Shown: in pieces, positions 47,520 to 58,799 of the stretch
Layout of the letters: every line of letters starts with the position of its first letter
Numbering within the stretch: position 1 is the first letter of the stretch
DNA from: Cyprinodon diabolis
Lineage: Eukaryota > Chordata > Actinopteri > Cyprinodontiformes > Cyprinodontidae
Direction of reading: 5' to 3'
Assembly: GCA_030533445.1 (NCBI GenBank)
Contig: CM060064.1
Span: 27,774,126-27,838,125 of the forward strand
DNA: 64,000 bases
The notes under the pieces: generated by a model
Database searches by the model: none
What the model saw: only the letters and a program-made list of their open reading frames with translations
Told to the model about the DNA's origin: nothing
Position numbers and translations under genes: made by a program

Positions 47520-48232
47520 TGTTGGGATCTGGAGAAGTTCCACCTTTCTCCAGCAGAGTGCGCCGTGGATCCTCTGGGCTGGAGCCCTCCAGCACACCTG
47601 GAGCTCGTCAGCCCATTAGAGGACCTCCACTACTTAAGCAGCTGCCAGACCTTCCTTCGACGCCGCAGTGTTAACTAAGTTTGGTTAGCGAACCTGAGCC
47701 TCTAAAATCTTGAACTTTGTCTCCGAGTTAAACCTAACTCTAACCAGCCTTGTCTTCTCGCTCCTAGGAAAACCTGTCTCTCGTGTGAAGCTCTGGGAGA
47801 GCTTAACCTGAACCAGCCTGCCTGCCCTAGAGAGCCAAACCTGAAGATCTCACTTTGGCATCCACCTGCTGCTCTCTGGATGAGAGCTAATCACTTAAGC
47901 CAAGGTCAGACAAACAGTCAGAAGTTAGACGCTGCAGCTGCTGAGCACTCTGCTAAACCAACAGTCTCTGGACCCAACCGCTTCCCTCCATCAGAGAAGA
48001 AAGCCAGAACCAAACCAAGGTATTTTCTGAGTAAATCTGAAATCTCAACAACTTCTCAAATCCACCTGGTTAACCAAACTGTCATCTCTGCAGACGCCTG
48101 AGTATCCAGCCCGGACCTGTTTCCTGAACGATATCTAGTTTTGTACCAACCTCAAATAAACTCTGTTAAACTTTTTATCAGTCTCCTTTGTAGTGTTCTG
48201 CATGTGGGTTTAATTCAGAACCGATCATGACA
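47520..48232 (+). repeat. 3' LTR of the gypsy element
   Basis: 713 bp. It matches the 5' LTR throughout, with about 12 substitutions and one 1-base indel that I could count. It holds the same GCCGCAGTGTT at 47662-47672. Confidence 0.95.
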
Positions 48233-48237
48233 CATAT

Positions 48238-50025
48238 ACTAATAGACATCTCCCATGCCCTGGGGGACAATGCAAAATGCAGATCTATACATAAACAGAG
48301 ACCATAGTGTTTGTCTCTGGTACAATACATCCTGTGTGAGCCTAGAGAGAATTGCCATGCCTGTTTTCAGTGGGTGTTTAATTTATTTGACAGCCACACA
48401 GAGGAAAGGTTTCGTAGCTGAATTTTATGTTCCTCAATTGTTCGGCCAAAATAAACCAGCTTTTACGGTCTTTCCTCAGAAACATGGCTGGACTTTGCAC
48501 AAACACTTATTTAATAAAGTTTATCAGTACATGATATCAGTTAACAAGTTGTCTGGGTATTATTTTACAACTCTTTCCCTACACAACATTCTTATCTACT
48601 CTGGTGCAAAGTGCACGCTCACACACACACCTTTATAATTTCTGTCACTGAATACAGTCTAACATGACCTAACGCACGTACACTATTTTTAGTGACTAAG
48701 CATATCAGTGTTGAATATGTCACATAACTTCATAATGCGAGCGATTTGTCACGTTCAAGGTTCGCTTTGCTGCAACTTCAAAATAGATTTAATTGACCTT
48801 GTTAGAATAAAAGTTGTGTAGCTGCAGCCAGCACTAAAACAAGGTATTAACAGTTTTAGAGGTAGGAATATCTGGGTGTCTTGTTTGCATTTGCCGCTTG
48901 GATGAAATTGGAGAAGAATAGAACAGTCTGCAGTGATATTGACACTGGTTGGGTATGGTGTGGTAAAGAAGAGCCAGAAAATGAGTCCAAGATGAATCAT
49001 TTAAAAAATTTTTTCACTTTCAATGTAGTGTTTGTATAAGTAATACAATACACTAATACAATCTTCAAGTACTCTATAATTAACACTCAACATTTACTCT
49101 TACGTAAGCTGGAAAGATTAATCAGCTCTAGTTGGATTTTTGTAAATTTTTTTCATATTTGGCTACATTCATATTTTGAAGAGATGATAACGGAGCTCAT
49201 TGTACAAAACTATCAGTCAAGTAAACGATATAAACTGTATCCATATCTTTAGAAAATTTGGGACATTGTAATAAATAGTTGTTCAACGTTATTAACACAA
49301 ACAGAAACTTTAATATAAGTGATGAAACTGCTGGAATTTTTAAAAGGAACTAGTTGCAATCTACGTGTGACTATGATATAATGCATATGTCTATGAGGAG
49401 AATGGTTACCAGACATAATCCTTTCTTCTAAAGAAGGCAACACCTGATGAAAATCCCTTCAAATCTTCATGAAAAATTTGGCTTTGGAAGCTAACCTTGA
49501 AATTTTAGTCCACAGTTCCAAAAGCTGCGTTTGGCACAATGGTAATGCAAGATTTTACCCACTGTTAAACATTTTTAGGTAGCGTCTTCAGGTAGGGTTG
49601 GTTATCTTCAGATATATATAGATTTTTTGTGAAGGTGAATTAAATTCTGAACATTTCCAGCATCAGCATTTGACTAAAAACACTCAAGGGGCTGGTAGAA
49701 AGCTTCAGATATAGAGATATTTTTAATTTCAAACATAAGAGTGAAAACGAAATCACTTGAGGAATTGTATGAAATTTTGAAAAGGTAGACTGGACAAATA
49801 TTAACAATTTAAACTGTGGGATCCAACCAGAGACAATAGAATGCTGGACTTGAATCACAAAGCCTACAATGAAGGTTTTAGTTAATGGCAAGTACAATTA
49901 TGCAATTGAGTTGTCAAAGCTTACATATTCTAAATTTTAAATGAAGTGATTTGTCTTTCAATTGAATTGCGCAAGATTAAAAGGAATGGAAACATTTTTT
50001 GAAATTCCTCTCTTCAAACCACGTA
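48238..50025. other. Non-coding stretch
   Basis: No gene recognised. Several short frames occur on both strands, without recognisable products. Confidence 0.5.
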
Positions 50026-50029
50026 TTTA

Positions 50030-50460
50030 ATGTGATGGAGGCGTTTCAGTACTTGGATTTTTCCAGAGGGTTTTATCAAGGGTCTAAATGCCCCTGGTAG
50101 AGTCTCCCAAAGGCAAACAGGCACTGGGTGACCAGTCAGTCAAAGAGCACATCACAAAGTCCAAATGATGACCAAAAATTAAGGGCACACAACCTTACCC
50201 AGTACAGCACAGGCGGGGTCTTACCGTAGAGCCAGGCATGGGGTTGAGGTTCGTCTACCCACATGTTGTCACGGCCTATAGGCTGAACACTACCAGACCT
50301 TCTTAGTATCCCATGGAGGTAGGGTGTTGGAAAGTGCCCCTCTCTGGGATTCCATTACTCTGCAGGGAAATTCAGTGTCCATGTGGAAAAAGAAGTGACA
50401 CTGGACTTGTTCATCACACAGTCACTGAGGTGGTCAGATAACTATGGAAGACCAGTTACA
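50030..50460 (+). pseudogene. Decayed LINE endonuclease-region fragment
   Basis: Broken frames near 50320-50390 follow the order GVLESAP, DSITLLQGNSVSM, like the GDFNAHVG block and its upstream part in a common APE-type LINE of fish. Upstream words such as GGCATGGGGTTGAGG fit the 5' part of the same element. It is heavily mutated. Confidence 0.4.
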
Positions 50461-50699
50461 GAATGTTTTTGTTTTTTTCAAAAATTGGTCATTTAGGTTT
50501 TGGTAAAACTTTGCTTATTGTTAACCTTTCAAAATATAATATAAAGTTTTTGTCATCTTTTTATGTTAGTGTGTTAATCTTGGAACATCATGGAAATGAA
50601 GAGAGTAGGAAGATCCACATCTTTAAATTGGTGTATTACTCAAATCTATCCTTCAGGGATCTCGTTTGGGTTTAGCTTGGGTCAATATGGCTATGATTT

Positions 50700-51491
50700 C
50701 TGAACTGTTGATAAAAAGTGGGGGTAGTTACGTTAAAACATCTGCTTGAACTTGTTGGTACTGAAATGGATGATGTTGTTAAAATGGCTCAAAGATTGGA
50801 GATGAACTTATTGGAAACTGGAGACATTATGGCAACATTTAAGCAAATGTTATCAGAAGATGACAAAAGACTCATAAAGGCATGGTTTGTTGGAATTCTA
50901 ACACCTCATAAAACAGATCCCTTCTTTAAGATCTGTTTTAAGCCACAAATGAAAGATCTTGAATGTTCTGGACTTACTTAAGAGAAAGGAAAAATTGAAT
51001 GGACACCTTTGGATTCTGTGAATGCAAAGGTATTATATATGAAATGTGTTAAGACTTTGAAAAAAGTTAAATTAAAAGCTAAAAAAGATTTTGAAGTTGA
51101 TTCTGAGGAGGAACCTGTATGGGGTTTACTTTATAAGCCACCATTGACAAAAAATGTTTATGATCTACAATGGATAATTAAGGATGGTAATTAAGCATAC
51201 ATGTCCCTTATGTTTATTGAGAGAAATCTTTCATTATTTTGTACAATGTTTTAGATTAATGTATTTATTTACATTACTGAGAGTTATTTGAAAATCATTT
51301 GTAAAAAGTTTTACATAAGTCTTTTATTTTTGTTTTTTTTATGTGGCAAAAAAAGAAGAAACGGACGGTTGTTAAATTTTTTTCTTGGTCAAGCAAAGCT
51401 TGCAAGATATTTGAGTAAAAAATGTAAAATTAACATTGAGCAGAATACTGATTGTGTAAAACTTTTTTATAGTATGTTAGAGCAAGAGTGA
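50700..51491 (+). pseudogene. L1-Tx1 type LINE ORF2, C-terminal remnant
   Basis: Three frames in the same register (50718-50981, 51009-51194, 51288-51491) are separated by in-frame stops. They carry LKHLLELVGTEMDDVV, PVWGLLYKPPLTKNVYDLQW and GRLLNFFLGQAKLARYLSKK, in the order of the C-terminal region of L1-Tx1 ORF2 proteins of fish, where the L-NF-LGQAKLAIY block is characteristic. A cysteine-rich part between the second and third segments is missing. The 5' end is lost, as is usual for LINE copies. Confidence 0.75.
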
Positions 51492-52930
51492 TGTTTTGAA
51501 CGATGTATTCCTTCTTTCTTTAATCACTGATATTATCACAGTGTATAGGTAAACACTGTAAGTGGGTTACTGTTGTTAGCAATGCTAGAATTAGCATTTC
51601 AACTTTATTTATGCATCTCAAACTCCAAGTCTAAATAGACCCCTATCCATTACCTTTCCGGGATGGGAGGACATTTGATTTGCCCAACATTTTACTACAT
51701 TAATCACATATTGAAAGAAAACCCCAATTGCAACGTTTTACCCCTGGCTTGATCTCCACACTTTTGTCCCTTCACACATTTTCCTTGCTCTGAGAATCCA
51801 TTCTTATCCTTTTATCTCCATGATTCTTAGCTTGACAAAAACAACCATTTTATTGCAATTTGACTCAGGGTGTACTGTCTGTATCTGTCAATTAAATTCA
51901 GTCAGTCTGAATCTCTCTGAACCCCCTTACCTCTATGGACCATGGAGGCCAATGTAGCTTGGACTCTAATAACTACAACTGTTCACTGAAGCTCCAATAG
52001 ACTTGACCCTTCATTAAGGGCATAGGGATCAGAGCTGAATGACTGAAAAACCTGACCCAAATAAAGCTTGTCCTGTGGCAATCATTCAGCTTTATTCACA
52101 AACCAAAAGTGGAGCATTTGTTTTTCGAATGAACACTGTACTTATGATGGTGAAACAAGATCCATAAAGCATTCTTAGGTGCAAAGATATGCATAAGTAG
52201 GATTTAGCCTACCTTTAACTGTCTGATCCAATACGGACAGTTGAATATAGGTCAAGGCAATCCGTTTGAAAGAAGGCTGACAATTTGAATAAACAGCTTA
52301 TGTATATAAGTTTAAATCTGTTCTATCCTTTACTGGGTCAGACAGGCAATCTGAGTAATGTTCGTCTAGTTCAGCTGAAGATTTCGTCATGTAACCCAAA
52401 AAAGTCAACAGCAGCTTAGAGTCAACAGAAACACAGCAGCCTAATGTTAACACCCTTGGAGCCCACCTTAAACATTTTGAAACACAACACCCAAGCCCCT
52501 GAGACCCATGAATGTGCGTTTGAGCAAATTATGACCTCATCTACAGGGTGTTTTTTGAACTGACATCACCAAGTAAAATCGTTCTATGTGCACCCATATT
52601 CTTTTTTATTTATGTTTTCTAACCAATTTATCAGGGGACTTAAATATAAATAATTGTGGTGCATGCCACATAGTGATAAGCAATTTGCTTGTTCTTAACA
52701 TGCAACCCAATAATACCTAACTTGCTTCCTTCACATTTTTCTGCCCTCCCTTTTTGATACTTTAACCTTTTTCCTATTTCTAGAAGGCATTCCTCGCTTA
52801 TGATCAGAAGATATAGACATAACATGTATTAATGAATAATATGATACAAATACCTATAGGATACAATCAATGGACAATTTCTCTCTAGGTTGAATATGTG
52901 CACTCTTAAAAGTAGGTCGAGCATTGATAT
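51492..52930. other. Non-coding stretch
   Basis: No gene or repeat recognised. Confidence 0.5.
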
Positions 52931-52934
52931 CTGT

Positions 52935-53070
52935 GTAACGTTCTGAGTACTCCACTCCTCCAGCTGAAAAGGAGTCAGCTGAGATTGTTAGGGAATCATT
53001 TCCTTCTTAGGTTTAGCGTTGGTGGCCTGGGATCTACTAGTTATCCCTCAAAATTTATTGGAAAGTCTGA
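52935..53070 (+). pseudogene. Possible 3' fragment of an APE-type LINE
   Basis: The frame LLQLKRSQLRLLGNHFL followed by GGLGS resembles the LKRSQLRWFGHL block near the C-terminus of a LINE common in fish, followed by its GGCCTGGGATC word. It might be the far end of the element whose front part lies at 50030-50460. Weak. Confidence 0.35.
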
Positions 53071-53074
53071 CATG

Positions 53075-55917
53075 AATATTTCTCTGAAATCCGGCTACAG
53101 TCCTGGATCTTAATGAGGCTGTAATTAGAACTCATTGAAGATTACGTTTCTTCTGATCACTTGAATTTGTCACATGAAGGACTCTTGTTTAGCTTGTTTT
53201 TAGCTGTCCCAAATATCAGTAAGCCATTAAATTCACACATACCAGTTTTTTTTTTACTTTGTGCTATACACCTTGTAATTATGTTTTAGAATCCTGTTTT
53301 GAAGTAAGAAATAGTAAATCTTTATTTGTCTTGCTTATCTGGGAGAGATTATAAATAAAAACAACTAACTGCACTGATTAACAGCTCTAGATAACAGTAG
53401 CACTGACAAAGTCTGCACCATTTATGAATTTTGTGTGTAGTGGCATTTACACAAAAAACACATATCTACAAAAATTACATCAAAAAGATGAAACAATTAA
53501 ACATTGTTGTGTACCATCTTCGAGCAGTATTGTGAAACTATCAACAGTTGTGAAATATAGTGCACAGTTTTTAAGTTTAAACACCAACCAGTCATCTTAT
53601 TAACTTTTCTATCAGTATAACTCATGGCCAAAGAATAGTATTGCTAGCTGTACTAGCAACATTGGTAATCCAGTTAATCACCTATCAACTTGGCAGTAAA
53701 ATCTGAATCCTTCCAGCACTTAAGTTTCTCTTTCATTGAACAGCGATTTTCAGATTGTTACTCAAGGCTTGTCGCTCCTGGCATCTAATATTCTTTTCAG
53801 CTTCTTCACACCTGATCTTGGACTTTTGCTCTATCCTTTCAGATCACTGGCCATTGGTGACTCACTTGTTTCTCATTGCATGCATGCACAATATCATATA
53901 TTCTCTTACACGGTCTTGTTATGGTAGATTGACATATAAGTGCCTTGTTTACTAATAAATGGAAAAAAGTGAATGAATAAAACAAAGAAATAGAATATAA
54001 TAAATCAAGAGGGTGCCGTAAGGAAGGGCGGAAGACCTTTGTATGTAACCAGGGGCAGCTGCTGCTTTATAGATTCGTAGTTATAGTACATGGCTGGGCC
54101 CGTTTAAAAGAACATATGCTAAAAAATGCTTATTTTTTCAAAACAAATTAACTTAACTGCTGAAAGTGGATATATCTATATAGTCAAGAGATCATCTAAA
54201 GCACATCTTCTGATTTAAACACCTCACCCACCTTGCTCAATATTCTTACTTTTTTTTTGTGTTGTTGACATAATATTATTATGTATGTACATGACAAACA
54301 TCCAAGTTTATGAGATGAAATACTCTGAGATTTTGGTTAAGCTATGGTTTTCAAAACACTCAGCTATTTTGTCTTGCAATGTCTGAAGGCACGTAAGATT
54401 GCTGTACCCCACTTATTCTACCCTCCACACCCCCACCTGCACATGTTGCTGTGCAGCATCTGTTTTCCAGTTAAAAGAAGACTAGAACTCTTTTGGTTAC
54501 AATAAAGAAAAAAAATGGCAGTATTAAAATATTTCCATTCCAAGGATTCCCTTTATATTATTTCAGACAGAGTAGGAATAGTTGTTCATTTTCTGTTTAA
54601 AAAAAGTTACATAATTTTAAAAATATCTGTAATATCTTTATAAATATTACAGAAACAATAATCTTTTCATTTAGGGTTACTGCACTCTACTGTAAGACTC
54701 TTGTACCAGTCCATGTGCAATCATTAAAGTCCTACTCACTTGTCCACTTGTTTATTTCTCTGTTAATCTGCATAGTAACTATGAGCTGTTTCTGCCCCCC
54801 TTAAAAATAAAAATTGCTCTATCAGGAAAAGGATCAGGTTACAAACCTCACCCTTTCCCACTATCCAGCTCTCTTTCCTTTTCGTTGCTCTCTCAGTGAC
54901 CCCATCTATCTCTTCTATAATCTCTCCCATTTGTCCTTCAAATGTTTCCTTTCTTTCATATATTACGATCAGAGTATTTGCATTTTTGAAATACATCCCC
55001 TGTGCTCATTACTTGCACTCTGTGGTTTCCACATAGTAAAAACAGATGAAATAATTAGAATCATGAACTTGCAATTCCCTGTTTTGTAGCACCAGTCGTA
55101 ACAGTGGCATTTAAACCACCAATAATATCAGGGCACAGGCACTTGTATGTTACCAAGGGCAGAGGTGTGAAATTAAGCTTGCAAGAGAGTAATAAAAGTG
55201 CAGTGAACTCCTGACATGGGTTGAATGTGTTTCATTGTATTGCCATTGCATATGTGTGCGGTGCACTCATTAGCCCATGTCCTCTAATGAGCACCATGGG
55301 TGGTTTAACACCTTGGCCCTATAGACAGCAAAAGCGTTGCTGTGCCAGGCTGAGTCCAGGCAGCTCATTATTATAGCGGGCGGTCTGAGTAGACCACAGT
55401 GCATTAAAAGCCTCGCTTTCTCTCATTCTCCCTCCCCACCATGCCCTGTTCTTTAATTAGAAATATTATACGTGACCTTTTGTGTACCATTGCGTGTTTC
55501 TCTGACTAGCTTCTGCTTAGACAAACAAGACAAACAGCTGGTGGGAGTTAAAACGGCAATCCCACTGGCAGTCATGGGCAGTAAGGGAATTCAGTGTGGT
55601 TGTGATGAAGAGGAGGCCAGAAAGAGGTGATATAAAACTACAGGGACTGAACCCATGACCTTGATTATATGTAGGCAATGTGTGTGTGTTGGACAGAGTG
55701 AATAGAGAAAACCACATTTTGCAAACCGCCAGGAAAGGCTGTAATTAAGATTTTCTAGAGAATGCTGAAGAAAAAGTTAAAATACACTTTATACAATATG
55801 AATCATTACATTTTGTGATGTGCAAAAAGTCTTGCATCAAACAAGCATAAAAATGAATATATGTATGTGTGTTTTCTTATCAGCAAACTCGAAGCTTTAA
55901 CCGTCTTGAGAGAGCAG
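53075..55917. other. Non-coding stretch
   Basis: No gene recognised. A B-box-like GGTTCAGTCCC on the minus strand near 55645-55655 suggests an old SINE. The block 55200-55450 is less AT-rich and non-repetitive to my eye. Confidence 0.4.
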
Positions 55918-55922
55918 GCCTT

Positions 55923-57376
55923 TGTCACGATTTCTATAAAGGTTGGTTGAGGACCCAAATGCAGAGACCAGGAGGCAGAGGGGAATCTTGTAGATTTAAT
56001 GAAGAACAGAGGTAGCCAACCAAAAATCCAAAGTACTAAGAACTAGTGATGTTATGAGATGAGCCGAGGCTTCGAAGCGTGTGTCGAGTACTGGAGTGGT
56101 ATGTATTGAGGCTTGCTTCATTTGGGGGAGGAGCCAAAATAGATGCCGTCCGAAGCCTTGCTACCCCAACATACTGTACCACGTGACCACTTCGGGGAGT
56201 GATGCAACTTGCTCAGAACTCAGCAGGTATTTAAACACCTTTTGTGTTCAGTCAAGATGTTGGAGTTTGCAGGATTGTTGGTTAGAGTTTGTATATATTC
56301 TAAAAAAAGATTGGTTGGAAAAACAACCAATCTAGTTGGTTAAAACTAGTTTGGTTTGAAACAATGTAATGATAAAAATCTGAGCAAGCCACTGGTTACA
56401 GATGTGACCGGTTGCTTTCTAAAGAACTATCACCTTAGTACTGGTCATTAGCTGTAAGAGATTAACTTCCACCCCTGAGGTTGATGGTGCAAGGCCCACC
56501 TCAGACTTTTGAAAGTTGCGATAAAACACAAGTATTTTGGCTAATGTGACTATTTGGTATTGGTTTGCCCTAGTACAAATATAGATTGAGTAAAAACACT
56601 ACCAAATTAGATTGGTTGGTCTAACCTAAAGAATGGTTGGACACATAACTTCCAACCTGATTAAAACAAAAAACTAACGAAAAACTATAATGTTTGAATA
56701 AAATGACTAACATCTTTCATTTTGCTCATCATTCCCAAATTTTCAAACCCCTTTTTACTTTCTGCTTGAGCTTATTTCACTAAACTGGCAGAAAAACTGT
56801 GTACCTTAAAGGGTTTTCTCTTCTAACACATTTTACACACAAAAAAAAACTTACAAAAGATTGTATTATACAGACCAATCATCACAAGAAAAACAATTGC
56901 AAAAACATTACAGATTATAGTACTAACTGTAATTTTGCACTCCACAAGTGGTTGCTGATATGGTAACATGAAGCTTCATGAACTGCGGGGTTCATTGAAG
57001 CAATTTGGCCAAACGGTTCAAAAGCTGTATGAGGCTCCATCTCCCCATCACTACTAAGAACCAAAAATCAGGGAAAATTCACATGGGAAGCCAGAGACGA
57101 GGGAGCAACAACAAGGAACCAGCACTGAGTGACTGCAGAGGTCGAATATATAAGGGGAACAGAACAAAAGATGAACTAATGTGCTGAATAAGGATCAGGT
57201 GTGAGTGGAACTAACTAGAAGGAAGCCAAGGGGAAAGGAAACAAGCACAAAGGGGGAACAGAGAGTAACTAAAGACCGCTTAAATATAATGGAAAATTAA
57301 CCAAAGATGAACAAAACAGAATAACTAATAAATGAAAACTAAAATCTCTGAGTCCATAAAGGGGAGAACCATAACA
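55923..57376 (-). mobile_element. Solo LTR, family X, minus orientation, with nested hAT
   Basis: It is bounded by TGTCACG at the left and CATAACA at the right. Read on the minus strand it starts TGTTATGGTTCTCC and ends with TTGGTTGAGGACCC's complement, the same order as the solo LTR at 20335-20777, including a TATATATTC TATA-like word and CAGTGCTGGTTCC. Flanks are GCCTT (55918-55922) and GACTT (57377-57381), a 5-bp duplication with one mismatch, which fits its age. Without the nested element and its duplication it is about 436 bp. Confidence 0.8.
56044..57053. mobile_element. Nested non-autonomous hAT-type element
   Basis: The ends read inward are TAGTGATGTTATGAGATGAG and TAGTGATGGGGAGATGGAGC. 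The flanks are CTAAGAAC on both sides (56036-56043 and 57054-57061), a perfect 8-bp duplication as made by hAT transposases. The interior has GCTTCGAAGC and TGAAGCTTCATGAA words near the two ends, and no transposase frame. It is 1010 bp. It inserted into the solo LTR after that LTR was already in place. Confidence 0.88.
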
Positions 57377-57381
57377 GACTT

Positions 57382-58428
57382 GAGAACTCTTTCAGAGTCC
57401 ATGGTTTGTCTGTTTTTTTTTTATTTTATTTTATATCTACATAATGCGCCAATTTTGCTTAAATCATGTTGCAAGTTTGAAACATCTTTATCTTTAGAAA
57501 CGTTTTATTCTCAGTTTGGCTTGGTTCTGGTAACAGCAAAATGTGCATATATGGTAGAACCAAGTATTAGCCACTTTAGATAAAAAAAAAACTTGCACTA
57601 GACTTAATGTAATTTGATTTTACACAAAGCTAGCAGAAAAATAAATGCATATATAGCATATACTGTACCTTCTTGTCGTGCATTTAAAACACCCAATGTT
57701 ACCCAGAACTAAGGCTTTTTTTGCAGCTTTGAAGACTACCCCAAAGGCTCTTCCTCTCTGCAGCCTCCCAAAGCTGGGGAAAGTACCCTCACTTTGTTTT
57801 TTGGGACACTCAGCACCCTGTGGACAATGTGATGAAATAAAATAACTAAACAAAAAGCAAACCTCCTTGCACAATCATTTTTAGCTGTGTAATGAAGGCA
57901 GAGCACTGTTTAGTGTCATTGCTCTCATTAAAGTATGAATTAATGTTTTTTTTTCCCTTCTTAAGAGAACATTGTTGTAAAATGAGAGGGCCTTCTGGTG
58001 GCAGTTAGTCGCAGAGCGATTTAAAGATATCCTTGGAGAACATTTCACACTGACTTGATGCAGAGCTTGTCTGCTTCTTTAGAAAAATCTCTTGAGATTA
58101 CTGCTTTCAAAAATTGGCGCTATATAATTTAAAAACCAAAGTCAGTTGACTTGAACTTGGCCCTATTTGCACAGTAACTGTATATATTCAGTTACTCTGC
58201 TCCCTCTAGTTTTTTTTTTTTTACACACACCCCTGAATTAGCCATTGCGTTTCCCTCACTCTTACTTTATCATAACAAGCGATGCATTGCTCTATAGAAC
58301 ACCATTCATGGTCTCAATCTTTACATTGACATTCTGATCTTCAACAAAGAGTGAGTTATATTCTTATTGAATAGTTTTAATTAGATAAGCAGTACAACTA
58401 ATTTTACTGCAGGCTTAAATAATTATAG
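57382..58428. other. Non-coding stretch
   Basis: No gene recognised. A T-run lies near 58210-58222. Confidence 0.5.
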
Positions 58429-58695
58429 AATAATAATCTAAATTATTCTTTAAAGGAGCATACCTCGATTGGCAGATTTTTTGAGGAGAAGCTTGAGAAG
58501 AGGCCTTTCCCTATTAGGACCAACACCTGCAGTAGGAAACATAAGGGGCCGGTGCAGAGACAATTGGGCTGCAGACTCAGTGACCTGATCCATCTGTCAG
58601 AGGTGGAGCAATACCTGCAATACCTGTTAGAAAGAGTAGGGCTCACTTCCGTGCATAAAATGTACTTTGAAACCCAGCATCTTAAAAGATGCTAA
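58429..58695 (+). other. Unidentified open frame with exon-like features
   Basis: An open frame of 88 codons without a start codon until near its end. An acceptor-like TTATTCTTTAAAG ends at 58455. From there the frame reads EHTSIGRFFEEKLEKRPF, continues through a basic RTNTCSRKHKGP block and then SDLIHLSEVEQYLQYLLERV, a balanced composition unlike the translated A/T runs around it. A donor-like AGA-GTAGGG follows in the LLERV region. I do not recognise the protein. In 64 kb, frames of this length arise by chance, so this is only a candidate exon or gene relic. Confidence 0.25.
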
Positions 58696-58733
58696 ACTCC
58701 CTTCCACTGCAGAGTGGCCTGCTAGGCTCATCT

Positions 58734-58791
58734 ATCCATCCATCCATCCATCCATCCATCCATGGATGGATAGATGGATGGATGGATGGAT
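58734..58791. repeat. Inverted ATCC/GGAT microsatellite hairpin
   Basis: About seven ATCC units run into about seven GGAT units, giving 29-bp arms with no spacer and one mismatched pair (near 58772). The centre is CCATGG at 58760-58765. Confidence 0.93.
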
Positions 58792-58799
58792 GGATTCCA

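Larger units (their letters stand above)
41401..48232 (+). mobile_element. Ty3/gypsy chromovirus-type LTR retrotransposon
   Basis: A full-length but defective copy. LTRs at both ends begin TGTTGGGATC and end ATCATGACA, and the flanks are CATAT on both sides (41396-41400 and 48233-48237), a perfect 5-bp duplication. Gene order is gag, protease, RT, RNase H, integrase, chromodomain, as in Metaviridae chromoviruses. The primer site shows self-complementarity to the LTR, as in Tf1/sushi elements. The LTRs differ at about a dozen bases and one indel, so insertion was fairly recent. Inside are stop codons, frameshifts, a deletion in the chromodomain and a nested 1.09-kb DNA element, so this copy makes no working proteins. 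Confidence 0.95.
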
